18,721 bases of DNA from CAXTPV01 sp964249405 (GTDB lineage: Bacteria > Pseudomonadota > Alphaproteobacteria > Acetobacterales > Acetobacteraceae), in NCBI GenBank assembly GCA_964249405.1, contig CAXUBX010000063.1:1-18721 (forward strand), given 5' to 3'. Shown here piece after piece: positions 6,778-13,563 of this stretch (its first letter is position 1; each line of letters opens with the position of its first letter). Below the pieces are notes generated by a model. The model ran no database searches and had not been told where the DNA came from. It saw only the letters and a list, made by a program, of their open reading frames with translations. A program made the translations under genes and the position numbers.

Positions 6778-7132
6778 CCCCGAGGGAATGATACCCTCGC
6801 GGCGACCGTCGGTCGGTTGCTCAGAGCGGTCTCGATCGCCCTGCTCACCGGACTGTCCGGCGCGGTGGCGGCGGCCGCTCCTCCCGCCTCCCTGCTCCGA
6901 TTTCCCGAAGCGAGCGCGGCCGAGGTGGCGTGCGTCGCCCGCATTAATCCCTGGATCGCGCCGCGCGACGGCGGGGAGACGAACGGCGACGACGGCGACG
7001 ACCGTGCGGCAGTCCCGACCGCGTTGCTCGGGGTGGATTTGCGCCCGACCCGGCGAGCCTCGCGGTCCTCGATGGAGGGGAGCAATCGTCCGGCGCGCTC
7101 CGGGCCGTAACGACGACGATCGTGTCGCGGGA
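6778..7132. other. Region without a convincing gene
   Basis: The stretch begins with a small hairpin, CGAGGG (6781-6786) and CCCTCG (6794-6799), which may terminate the TetR remnant. A TTG-started plus-strand frame (6817-7110, 97 codons) opens with a hydrophobic segment RAVSIALLTGLSGAVAAAA that could be a signal peptide. The rest is low in conserved character and I recognise no family. I treat it as a possible decayed or spurious reading. Confidence 0.3.
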
Positions 7133-7633
7133 TCAGCCGGTCCCGGCGGCTTGCGCCTCGGCCACGCGCGCGAGGCCCTCGACCCAGTCCTGATGGTAGC
7201 TATAGAGCCCGCCCGGGTGCTTGTGCCCAAGCTGTTCGAGGAACCAGGGACCTTGCTGCGTTTCCTCAGACAGGACGTGGCAGCCCTGAGCCGTGGGAGT
7301 GATGACCCAACCGTGGAAGGCGGTCGAACCGGTCTCGTCGCCGTCGACCGTTGTCGACCAGGACAGCCTCCGGTTGGGCAAGCATTCCGTGACGACGGGG
7401 AACATGAGAAAGCCGATCGTCACCCGGGTGAACCTGGTTCCGAGCGAAAGCTTCGTCTCGCCGTTCGGCAAGCGGACCTGGTTCTCGGGAGGGAAGTAGC
7501 TGCACCAGTTCGGGGCGTCGACCAGGAGCCTCCATACCAGTTCCGGGGGCGCGTTCACGTCAACCTCGTTCAGCGCGTAAATGGCTGAGATGCGTGGATC
7601 GTACTCGGGAGGGTAAATCACGTGGTCGAGCAT
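7133..7633 (-). CDS. SRPBCC (START-like, polyketide cyclase/AHSA1-type) protein
   Basis: This 166-residue soluble protein has the helix-grip pattern: a first strand and helix YALNEVDVNAPPELVWRLLVDAPNWCSYFPP (about 19-49), a beta core with an FHGWVITPT strand, and a long C-terminal helix LYSYHQDWVEGLARVAEAQA. Such folds bind hydrophobic ligands in a deep cavity; the specific ligand or reaction cannot be read from sequence. It is a paralogue of the gene at 9508-10005 (shared WxxLxDxPxWxxxxP, W(V/I)ITPT and SEET/TEET-(Q/M)QGP blocks). ATG 7633 has AGGAG at good spacing. It is divergent from the LysR-family gene at 7969, the classical layout of a LysR regulator and its target. Confidence 0.85.
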   Translation of the reverse strand: MLDHVIYPPEYDPRISAIYALNEVDVNAPPELVWRLLVDAPNWCSYFPPENQVRLPNGETKLSLGTRFTRVTIGFLMFPVVTECLPNRRLSWSTTVDGDETGSTAFHGWVITPTAQGCHVLSEETQQGPWFLEQLGHKHPGGLYSYHQDWVEGLARVAEAQAAGTG

Positions 7634-7968
7634 GTGCCGTCTCCTGATCCCTGGATCGCCGTCGGCAAGCATGGCCGAGCCTGCCCGTCTCGTTGCCCGG
7701 ACAGGATGATCAGAGAGATCCCCTTCGCGACATAGCCGTCTGAGTTCTCGCTGCGCAGTGCGCGTTTGCGCATAGCCGTGGTGCGCTTGTGCACCGTGGC
7801 AATCCATTGAAGCAGCATCGATCACTCATCTTCTTCACAGCCACNNNNNNNNNNNNNNNNNNNNNNNNNNNNNNNNNNNNNNNNNNNNNNNNNNNNNNNN
7901 NNNNNNNNNNNNNNNNNNNNNNNNNNNNNNNNNNNNNNNNNNNNGCGGACCGGCGGTCAGGATCAACG
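7634..7968. promoter_or_regulatory. Divergent intergenic region with clustered inverted repeats; interrupted by a gap
   Basis: This region separates the SRPBCC gene from the LysR-family gene. Around 7752-7794 several short symmetric motifs cluster: TGCGCA (7752-7757), TGCGC-GTTT-GCGCA (7759-7772) and GTGC-GCTTGT-GCAC (7781-7794). A LysR-type regulator would bind here, so these are candidate operator sites, but no clean T-N11-A box stands out. The N-run 7845-7944 hides the part nearest the regulator. Confidence 0.3.
7845..7944. other. Assembly gap, 100 N
   Basis: A run of exactly 100 N lies 24 bp before the LysR start. Its true length is unknown. Confidence 0.99.
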
Positions 7969-8871
7969 ATGATCGATTGGGACAACGTCCGGTATTTTCT
8001 TGCGATCGCGCACGACGGCTCGATACGGGCAGCCTCGGAACGGCTTGGAGTGAACCACTCGACCCGCGCTGAGGCGCATCGCGCAGCTGGAACGGCAGCT
8101 CGGCGCGCGGATGTTCGAGAAGCTCCCGTCGGGCTATCGCCCGACGGCCGCCGGCCAGGACGTCGTCGGGCTCGCCGAGCAGATGAAAACCGCAGCGACC
8201 CAGCTCGAAGCCCGGGTTTTCGGACGCGACGAGAACGTGCGCGGATTGTTGCGAGTAACGATGGCGCCGATGTTGGCGAGCCACCTCCTCATGCCGGATT
8301 TCGCCGAGTTCGCGCGTCTGCATCCCGAGATTGAGGTGAACATCCATTCCTCGGACGATCTGGTCAACCTGACGAACCGGCAAGCCGACGTCGCGCTGCG
8401 GGTCATCTCGGATCGTTCTTCCCTGCCACTCAACCTCCAAGGCCTGAAAGGTCCGGAGATTTACAGCGGCGTCTACGTGTCACGTCGATTGCTCGCTGTC
8501 TGGCGCGCCGGGAACTCGCCGCCGATCCGCTGGGTGGTGAAGGAGTTCGACGGCATACCGACCTGGGGACAGGAAGGCGACATCCCGGTCGCCGAGATCC
8601 GGTCCGCACGGTGGATGCCGGCGCCCATATCGCCGCGCTCCGGAACGGAATGGGGATGACGTCGCTGCCCTGTTTCGTCGGCGATGCCGATCCGCTGCTC
8701 ATCAGGGTCCCGGGCAGCCGCCTCCATCTGCACGGAAGGCTATGGCTGCTGACCCAGGGCGAGACCCGGAAGACCAAGCGGGTGCAGGTCTTCACCAAAT
8801 TCATTTCTCGCAAGCTCATCGGCTACGTGCCGCTTCTCTCGGGACAGTCCTCTCCGGTGCGGCCTGACTAG
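7969..8871 (+). pseudogene. LysR-family transcriptional regulator with two frameshifts
   Basis: The N-terminal helix-turn-helix is clear: MIDWDNVRYFLAIAHDGSIR then AASERLGVNHST. Near 8065-8072 the frame shifts; the continuation LRRIAQLERQLGARMFEKLP and SGYRPTAAGQDVV is one base out. The second frame covers the linker helix and effector domain (LLRVTMAPMLASHLLMPDFA through IPVAEIR). Near 8604-8612 the frame returns to the first, giving VRTVDAGAHIAALRNGMGMT and LPCFVGDADPLLIRVPG to the stop at 8869-8871. The two shifts cancel, so total length (about 300 residues) is normal for a LysR protein. The gene is either freshly broken or intact with two sequencing errors; a gap lies immediately upstream. 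Such regulators control the divergent neighbour, here an SRPBCC gene. Confidence 0.82.
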
Positions 8872-9507
8872 GCGCGCTCCCGGCACGTCTGCATGAAAAC
8901 GGGGATGCCAGATCGCCGGATTGACCATCTCCGGCGTCTGCACAGGAAGATCGCTCGGCCCGAGCGCGCGCAACGCGTCATCCATCGGCCCCGTGCTGGT
9001 GCCGCGGCACGACGCGACAACGTGGCGGAACGCCGCGTCGGAGTGCGGCGTCAGGAGCAGGTCGGTCAAAGGGCGACGGGACGAACGGCGCCGACGAAGT
9101 CGTTGCAGAAGATCAGGCGACTTGGACTTCGCGCGTCGTCCTTGCCTCCGTCGCAATCCGAGATCGAGGCACTTGTCCCGCAACGGTCTGGCGTTCTTAT
9201 CGGGCTTTGGCGTGAAGCGCAGCCAGATATGCGGTGCGGCTCCGGTGATCGTCGAGAAGACCCGGGCGTGCCAATCGCGCCCGTTTCGCGCAGCGGTGGT
9301 GCGATGGTGCACAGCCGTTGTGGAGAAACACGCAATTGCGGGGCGGTTTCCGCCTACGTACAAAGCGCGTCTGAGGTCAAGCCGACGAGAACAGGAGCAG
9401 TCGGAAGCGAGCGGCACGCGTCCCATCGCAGCATGACCGATCCTCGTCCGCAGACCGGGCTCCGGCACTGCCACCCCGCAGTTTCGCACCGGCTTACGGA
9501 GGACAAG
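8872..9507. other. Gene-poor stretch with an unidentified minus-strand coding remnant
   Basis: No complete gene is supported. The minus strand from about 9110 to 8885 has a protein-like reading: LIFCNDFVGAVRPVA, then after one frame change LTDLLLTPHSDAAFRHVVAS and MDDALRALGPSDLP, ending MVNPAIWHPRFHAD. Its composition is unlike the Arg/Pro-rich shadow frames nearby, so it may be the end of a decayed gene; I do not recognise the family. The rest, to the ribosome site at 9498, shows only shadow frames. Confidence 0.3.
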
Positions 9508-10005
9508 ATGTTCGAAGCGATCAACTGGCCAGAGGACATGAAGCCGAGCCGCTGTCCCATACACTTCACCAACGAGCATGAAGTCGCTGCTGCTCCCGAT
9601 ACGATCTGGTCCCTGCTCACCGACCCGGAGGCATGGCCGAGATTCTACCCTGGCGTCCAGCACGTCGAAATGCTCGACGGTCACACGGCGCTGCAGCTCG
9701 ACACAAGGTTCGAGACCAATCTCGCCGGTCAGGACGTGTCCGCGTCCGTCACGGAGTTCGAGCCGACCACGCGCATCGCGTGGTTCGGCGGCCCGAAGGC
9801 ATCGAGGGAGTCGGTTGCCTATCATGCCTGGATCATCACGCCGACACTGACCGGCACCCATCTCTGGACCGAGGAAACGATGCAGGGTCCGCTCTGGATC
9901 GAATTGGCCAAGCCGGCGCCCGACGCGTTCTGGCGCGCGCATGAAAGGCTGCTGGAGGATCTCGGCAAGGTCGCCATCGCGCGCGAAGGCTCGCGGCAGC
10001 GTTGA
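9508..10005 (+). CDS. SRPBCC (START-like) protein, paralogue of 7133-7633
   Basis: This 165-residue soluble protein begins with MFEAINWPEDMKPSRCPIHF. It then shows the helix-grip elements: NEHEVAAAPDTIWSLLTDPE and AWPRFYPGV (about 27-55), a beta core VSASVTEFEPTTRIAWFGG, AYHAWIITPTLTGTHLWTEE (108-127) and a C-terminal helix ending ERLLEDLGKVA. The fold binds small hydrophobic molecules or acts as a cyclase/dehydratase; the substrate is unknown. GGAGGA at 9498-9503 is a strong ribosome site 4 nt before the ATG. It heads a plus-strand series of NAD(P)-binding, SDR, nitroreductase-like and SnoaL-like genes, which suggests a shared metabolic task. Confidence 0.85.
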   Translation: MFEAINWPEDMKPSRCPIHFTNEHEVAAAPDTIWSLLTDPEAWPRFYPGVQHVEMLDGHTALQLDTRFETNLAGQDVSASVTEFEPTTRIAWFGGPKASRESVAYHAWIITPTLTGTHLWTEETMQGPLWIELAKPAPDAFWRAHERLLEDLGKVAIAREGSRQR

Positions 10006-10085
10006 GATCATGATCAGGCGGCGTCGTTGCCGGGGTCGCAGCAATCGAGGACGCCGGTCGCGCGGAGGATGAGGAGGAAGATCAT

Positions 10086-10691
10086 ATGAGTCACGCCATC
10101 ATCGGTTTCGGGGCGGTCGGCCAGGCTCTCGCCCGCATGTTCGCCCGCAAGGGCATCGCGGTGACCGTGGCAAGCCGCCGTCCGCCGGAGGCGCTCGCTG
10201 CGACGGCGGCGGCTATCGGCTCGACGGTCACGCCGAAGCCACTGGATGGGGCGCTGCACTCGGACACCATCATGCTGGCGATGCCATTCGAACAGCACGG
10301 AGAGATCGCGAAAGCGGTCACGAACTGGGAAGGCAAGTTCGTCGTCGACGTGACCAACGCGTTCGGCGTTCCTGTTGGGGATCTCGGTGGCTTGCCCTCT
10401 TCCGCCGTGATCGCCAGGAGCTTGCCGGGCGCCAGGCTGGTCAAGGCGTTCAACCACTTGCCTGCCGCGACGCTCGCCGCGGATCCGGCCGTCAAGGGCG
10501 GCCGGCGCGTCATCTTCGTCGCGGGCGACGACGTCGACGCGATCGCGCCCGTGAAGAGCCTGGTCGAGCAGCTCGGCTTCGCGCCCGTCGTGCTGGGCAG
10601 GCTCGATGAGGGGGGTACGCTTGTGCAGGCGCGGGGGCGCAGCTGGGCGCCACTGATCTTCCAGGATCTCGTCAAGTTCGACGACACGTAG
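10086..10691 (+). CDS. NAD(P)-binding protein of the F420-dependent NADP oxidoreductase family
   Basis: This 201-residue protein is a single Rossmann domain. The N-terminus AIIGFGAVGQALARMFARKG has the GxGxxG dinucleotide motif (Gly7, Gly9, Gly12), then TVASRRPPE, where the Ser-Arg-Arg after the second strand favours NADP(H). Other family blocks are IMLAMPFEQHGEIA, VVDVTNAFG, LPGARLVKAFNHLPAATLA and RVIFVAGDD. The length fits the family annotated 'NADPH-dependent F420 reductase'. F420 use is not implied, since many proteobacterial members lie in genomes without F420; it may act on another flavin or small substrate. GAGGAGGA upstream of ATG 10086 is a good ribosome site. It is likely in one transcript with the SRPBCC gene before it and the SDR after it. 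Confidence 0.85.
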   Translation: MSHAIIGFGAVGQALARMFARKGIAVTVASRRPPEALAATAAAIGSTVTPKPLDGALHSDTIMLAMPFEQHGEIAKAVTNWEGKFVVDVTNAFGVPVGDLGGLPSSAVIARSLPGARLVKAFNHLPAATLAADPAVKGGRRVIFVAGDDVDAIAPVKSLVEQLGFAPVVLGRLDEGGTLVQARGRSWAPLIFQDLVKFDDT

Positions 10692-10734
10692 CAGCCGAGG
10701 CACGCGCGTTCCGTGATCATCGGAAGATTTCAGC

Positions 10735-11610
10735 ATGATCATCAACTTGAAGGGCCGCAGGGCGATCGTCACCGGGTCGACGGCCGGGATCGNNNNNNNN
10801 NNNNNNNNNNNNNNNNNNNNNNNNNNNNNNNNNNNNNNNNNNNNNNNNNNNNNNNNNNNNNNNNNNNNNNNNNNNNNNNNNNNNNNNNNNNNGCTGGCGC
10901 GGGCCGGCGCCTCGGTGGTCGTCAACGGTCGCGGGCGTGAGCGGGTCGAGAATGCCGCCCGCGAGATGCGCCAGGCCTTTCCCGACGCCGACATCTCGGG
11001 CGTCGCCGCCGACCTTTCAACGGCGAAAGGCGCCGAGGCACTTCTGTCGCAGGTCCCGGTTGCCGATATCCTGGTCAACAATCTCGGCACGGCCATCCTG
11101 CGTGATTTCGCCGACATCAGCGACGAGGACTGGCTCGGCATCTTCCAGATCAACGTCATGAGCGGCGTCCGGGTGACCCGCCACTACCTGCCGCGCATGG
11201 TGTGGAAAGGCTGGGGCCGGGTGGTGTTTGTCAGCAGCGAGTCGGCACTCAACATCCCGAAGGAGATGATCGATTGCGGCGTCACCAAGACGGCGCAGCT
11301 CGGGATCTCGCGCGGTCTGGCCGAGGCGGTCGCGGGCACCGGCGTCACTGTCAACGCCGTGCTTCCCGGCCCGACCCGGTCCGAGATCCTCGGCACCTGG
11401 ATGGCGGGGCAGGCGAGGGAGCAGGGCATCCCGCAGGACGAGGCCGAGCAGGCGTTTCTGCGATCGGCCCGGCCGACCAGCCTCATCGGGCGGTTCGCGA
11501 CCACGGACGAGGTCGCCAACATGATCGCCTACGTGTGCTCGGAGCAGGCCTCGGCGACCAGCGGAGCGGCGCTTCGCGTGGATGGTGGCGTCGTCCGTTT
11601 CGTCGCCTGA
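10735..11610 (+). CDS. SDR-family oxidoreductase with catalytic Tyr replaced by Cys; internal gap
   Basis: This is a classical short-chain dehydrogenase/reductase. The start NLKGRRAIVTGSTAGI carries the cofactor-binding TGxxxGI motif, interrupted by the N-run. After it come LARAGASVVVNGR, ILVNNLGTA (the NNAG-type motif), FQINVMSG and FVSSESALNIPKEMI. The active site reads C-G-V-T-K at 11275-11289, where the family has YxxxK; the Ser 13 residues before it is present. TGC for TAC/TAT is a single base change. Homologous SDRs have about seven residues between TGSTAGI and LARAGA, so only about 20 nt are probably missing rather than 100. The C-terminus (SAALRVDGG-type, here SGAALRVDGGVVRFVA) is complete. 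If the Cys is real, the protein is probably not a normal dehydrogenase. The substrate is unknown. Confidence 0.82.
   Translation: MIINLKGRRAIVTGSTAGIXXXXXXXXXXXXXXXXXXXXXXXXXXXXXXXXXXLARAGASVVVNGRGRERVENAAREMRQAFPDADISGVAADLSTAKGAEALLSQVPVADILVNNLGTAILRDFADISDEDWLGIFQINVMSGVRVTRHYLPRMVWKGWGRVVFVSSESALNIPKEMIDCGVTKTAQLGISRGLAEAVAGTGVTVNAVLPGPTRSEILGTWMAGQAREQGIPQDEAEQAFLRSARPTSLIGRFATTDEVANMIAYVCSEQASATSGAALRVDGGVVRFVA
10793..10892. other. Assembly gap, 100 N, inside the SDR gene
   Basis: A run of exactly 100 N falls in the cofactor-binding loop of the SDR. Comparison with the expected TGSTAGI-(about 7 residues)-LARAGA spacing suggests the missing DNA is far shorter than 100 nt. Confidence 0.99.
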
Positions 11611-11635
11611 GCGAGACGCGACGGCAGAGAGGCTG

Positions 11636-11926
11636 ATGCCGCACAACGGGAAAGCGATGAAGGCCTTCGCTCCGCCCGCGATGCGGGACGGCACCGCCAT
11701 GCGCAACGGCACGCTGCAGGGCGCCTACCTGATGATCGCGGCACGCGCGCTCGGTCTGGATTGCGGGCCGATGTCGGGCTTCGATAACGAGGGAGTGGGT
11801 CGAGCCTTCTTCGCCGAAACGAACGTAAAGTCCAATGTCATCTGCAGCCTCGGTCACGGTGGCCGGGCATCGCTGTTCCCGCGCGGACCGAGGCTCACTT
11901 TCGAGGACGCGGGACATTTCGCCTGA
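11636..11926 (+). pseudogene. C-terminal half of a RutE/nitroreductase-family protein
   Basis: The 96-residue reading matches the C-terminal half of nitroreductase-fold proteins of the malonic-semialdehyde-reductase (RutE) type, which are about 195 residues long. The conserved block RNGTLQGAYLMIAARALGLD is followed by CGPMSGFDNEGVGRAFF, VKSNVICSLGHG and SLFPRGPRLTFEDAGHFA. The N-terminal half, which carries the FMN-binding Arg residues and part of the dimer interface, is absent; only 25 bp separate the ATG from the SDR stop. It is either a truncated remnant or, less likely, a single-domain fragment that is still expressed. The AAGGAGG just overlapping its stop serves the next gene. Confidence 0.75.
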
Positions 11927-11945
11927 AGGAGGTTCAGTCTCGCCC

Positions 11946-12653
11946 ATGGACAATCTGGAAAAAGCCCGCGCGTTCATCGAAGGATTGAGAGGGCGGGATC
12001 CTGAGCTGACGGCCCGGTTCGTCAGCGCCGACAGCTACGTCGAGCGCGATCCCGACGTCGCGGATGGCATCACGGGNNNNNNNNNNNNNNNNNNNNNNNN
12101 NNNNNNNNNNNNNNNNNNNNNNNNNNNNNNNNNNNNNNNNNNNNNNNNNNNNNNNNNNNNNNNNNNNNNNNNNNNNGGCGGCCTGATCGTCGAGCACTGG
12201 GGCTTCGCCGCGCCGGGCAACCCTCCAAACAAGAGCGGGCACACCCAAGCGGACGGGCCGACCGAACCGAGGGATCTCGCCGACACCGAGAGGAACAAGG
12301 CGACCGTGCGTGAGTATTACGAGACTGTGCACCTCGGCGGCAACCATGATCGGATACGTCGCTACGTGTCGGGCGAGGTGCAGACCCGTCACGAGCCCGG
12401 CGTCGAGGACGGGGTGACCGCGTTCGAACGGGACCTGGCCGTCATCACCCGGAACCGGACCATCGACGAGATCGGGCTCCTGCTCGGCCAGGGCGATTTC
12501 GTGTTCCTCGTGGCCAGGGGCACACACGAGACCAGGCCATGCGTCTACATCGATCTTTACCGCGTCGAGTCTGACAAGCTCGTTGAGCATTGGGGATTTC
12601 CCCACGAAGCACCCCCAGAGGAGGAGAACAGGAACGGCAACGGGATATTGTAG
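11946..12653 (+). CDS. Tandem SnoaL-like (NTF2-like) protein with internal gap
   Basis: Two copies of a SnoaL/NTF2-like domain lie in one chain. Copy 1 begins MDNLEKARAFIEGLRGRDPE, runs through YVERDPDVADGITG into the N-run, and ends GLIVEHWGFAAP. Copy 2 begins ERNKATVREYYETVHLGGNH and continues QTRHEPGVEDGVTAFERDLA, IDEIGLLLGQGDFVFLVARG and CVYIDLYRVESDKLVEHWGF. The repeated EHWGF ends and the DG(I/V)T blocks show the duplication. The NTF2 fold is a cone-shaped pocket; in SnoaL-type enzymes it performs aldol cyclisation or hydration, but most relatives are uncharacterised. ATG 11946 follows AAGGAGG at about 12 nt. The reading agrees in frame across the gap only by chance of the 100-N length. 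Confidence 0.78.
   Translation: MDNLEKARAFIEGLRGRDPELTARFVSADSYVERDPDVADGITXXXXXXXXXXXXXXXXXXXXXXXXXXXXXXXXXXGGLIVEHWGFAAPGNPPNKSGHTQADGPTEPRDLADTERNKATVREYYETVHLGGNHDRIRRYVSGEVQTRHEPGVEDGVTAFERDLAVITRNRTIDEIGLLLGQGDFVFLVARGTHETRPCVYIDLYRVESDKLVEHWGFPHEAPPEEENRNGNGIL
12077..12176. other. Assembly gap, 100 N, inside the tandem SnoaL-like gene
   Basis: A run of exactly 100 N replaces the middle of the first SnoaL-like copy. Comparison with the second copy suggests roughly 50 residues are missing, more than 100 nt would hold. Confidence 0.99.
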
Positions 12654-12713
12654 GAATACGTCGCTCGCACCGTCCGGAGCCAGGATGGTTCAGGACCTGA
12701 TCAGGACCGTGAT

Positions 12714-13095
12714 ATGACATCGGCATCGACCCTGCCCTCATGGTTGGGCCACGCTCTCGATGCCCTCTCGGCTGGCGAAGTCCACGGCTATCTGGCCATG
12801 TATGCGCCCGATGCCGTGCACGAGTTCCCGTTCGCGCCCGGCGGGACGCCGTCCCGCTTGGTCGGACTGACGCGATCTCGACCTACGTGCGAGAGCTGCC
12901 GGATTCGGAACGCTCACGGACATTCGGGTGCGGGAAGCGGGCGACGAGCTCATCATCGAGGCGACCGGGCATCATCGACGCGTGTCGGATGATGCGCCAC
13001 GGGATCTCAGCTATGTGTGGCTCACCACGCTGCGCGACGGAAAGGTCGCGCATTTCCGCGACTACATGAATCCGCTCCAGCTTTCACCGATGTAG
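12714..13095 (+). pseudogene. SnoaL-like protein with two frameshifts
   Basis: Three frames join into one SnoaL/NTF2-like protein of about 126 residues. ATG 12714 begins MTSASTLPSWLGHALDALSA, followed by GEVHGYLAMYAPDAVHEFPF and APGGTPSRLVG. A frame change near 12860 gives GRTDAISTYVRELP. A second near 12905 gives FGTLTDIRVREAGDELIIEA, then LSYVWLTTLRDGKVAHFRDY and a stop at 13093-13095. The KVAHFRDYMNP ending is typical of the family. It follows the tandem SnoaL-like gene by 60 bp and was probably part of the same unit. It is a pseudogene if the sequence is correct; both shifts lie within about 50 bp, so a local sequencing problem is possible. Confidence 0.78.
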
Positions 13096-13563
13096 GCGAC
13101 CGCGTCGTTGCGCCTCCCGGGTTATCCGGGCGGAGCCCAAATCCCCGTCAGGCGCCCGGGATCCGGTCCGCGATCCGCCGACCAGCCTCGGCACGTCCCT
13201 CGCGGCGGCAGGAGGTTCTCGCCCGTTACCTCGGGCGTCGAACCGCTCGACCCGACGCAAGCCGTACGCTGTCACGCGCCACAAGACGACGTTCGCGCCA
13301 CGCGTGCTGGGATCAAGGCCCATGCCGATGATCCGCCCGGCCGTGCTGTTGAAGCCGGTGGTTTCCTGCTGCATCGCGCAGCCCATCACACATCCCCGAT
13401 CTCGGCCGGTTCGACCCCTGGCCCCGGGTGTCGTTGAGGGAGCCGCGTTAAGCCCCGCCCATCGGCGTGCGCGCGGTAGTATAAGAATGCCAGTATGGTT
13501 GGAACCGGCGCTCATCCATGTCAAGACGGCGTATCGGCGCGGGCAGCGGGGGAGGACGAGTAC
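13096..13563. other. Intergenic region without a supported gene
   Basis: Several open frames exist on both strands but all are Arg/Pro/Gly-rich and show no family motif. A small stem CCCGG (13116-13120) / CCGGG (13126-13130) 20 nt after the SnoaL stop may be a weak terminator. TATAAG at 13480-13485 resembles a -10 element for the hydrolase gene, without a good -35. Confidence 0.4.

Noticed and set aside
6817..7110. A small exported protein starting at TTG 6817
   Set aside because: The hydrophobic start is suggestive, but there is no ribosome site, no family match and a low-complexity tail. It is reported only within the gene-poor region.
7752..7794. Considered as a short CRISPR-like or tandem repeat array because TGCGC recurs
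   Set aside because: The repeats are only 5-6 nt, irregularly spaced and without spacers of equal length. They are kept only as weak operator candidates.
8893..9507. In-frame N-terminal extension of the second SRPBCC gene by about 205 codons
   Set aside because: The extension is shadow-like in composition, and a strong GGAGGA ribosome site sits just before ATG 9508, matching the paralogue's length.
10735..11610. Taking the open frame across the 100-N run as proof that the SDR is intact
   Set aside because: The gap length is arbitrary. Agreement of frames on both sides is one chance in three and says nothing about the missing bases.
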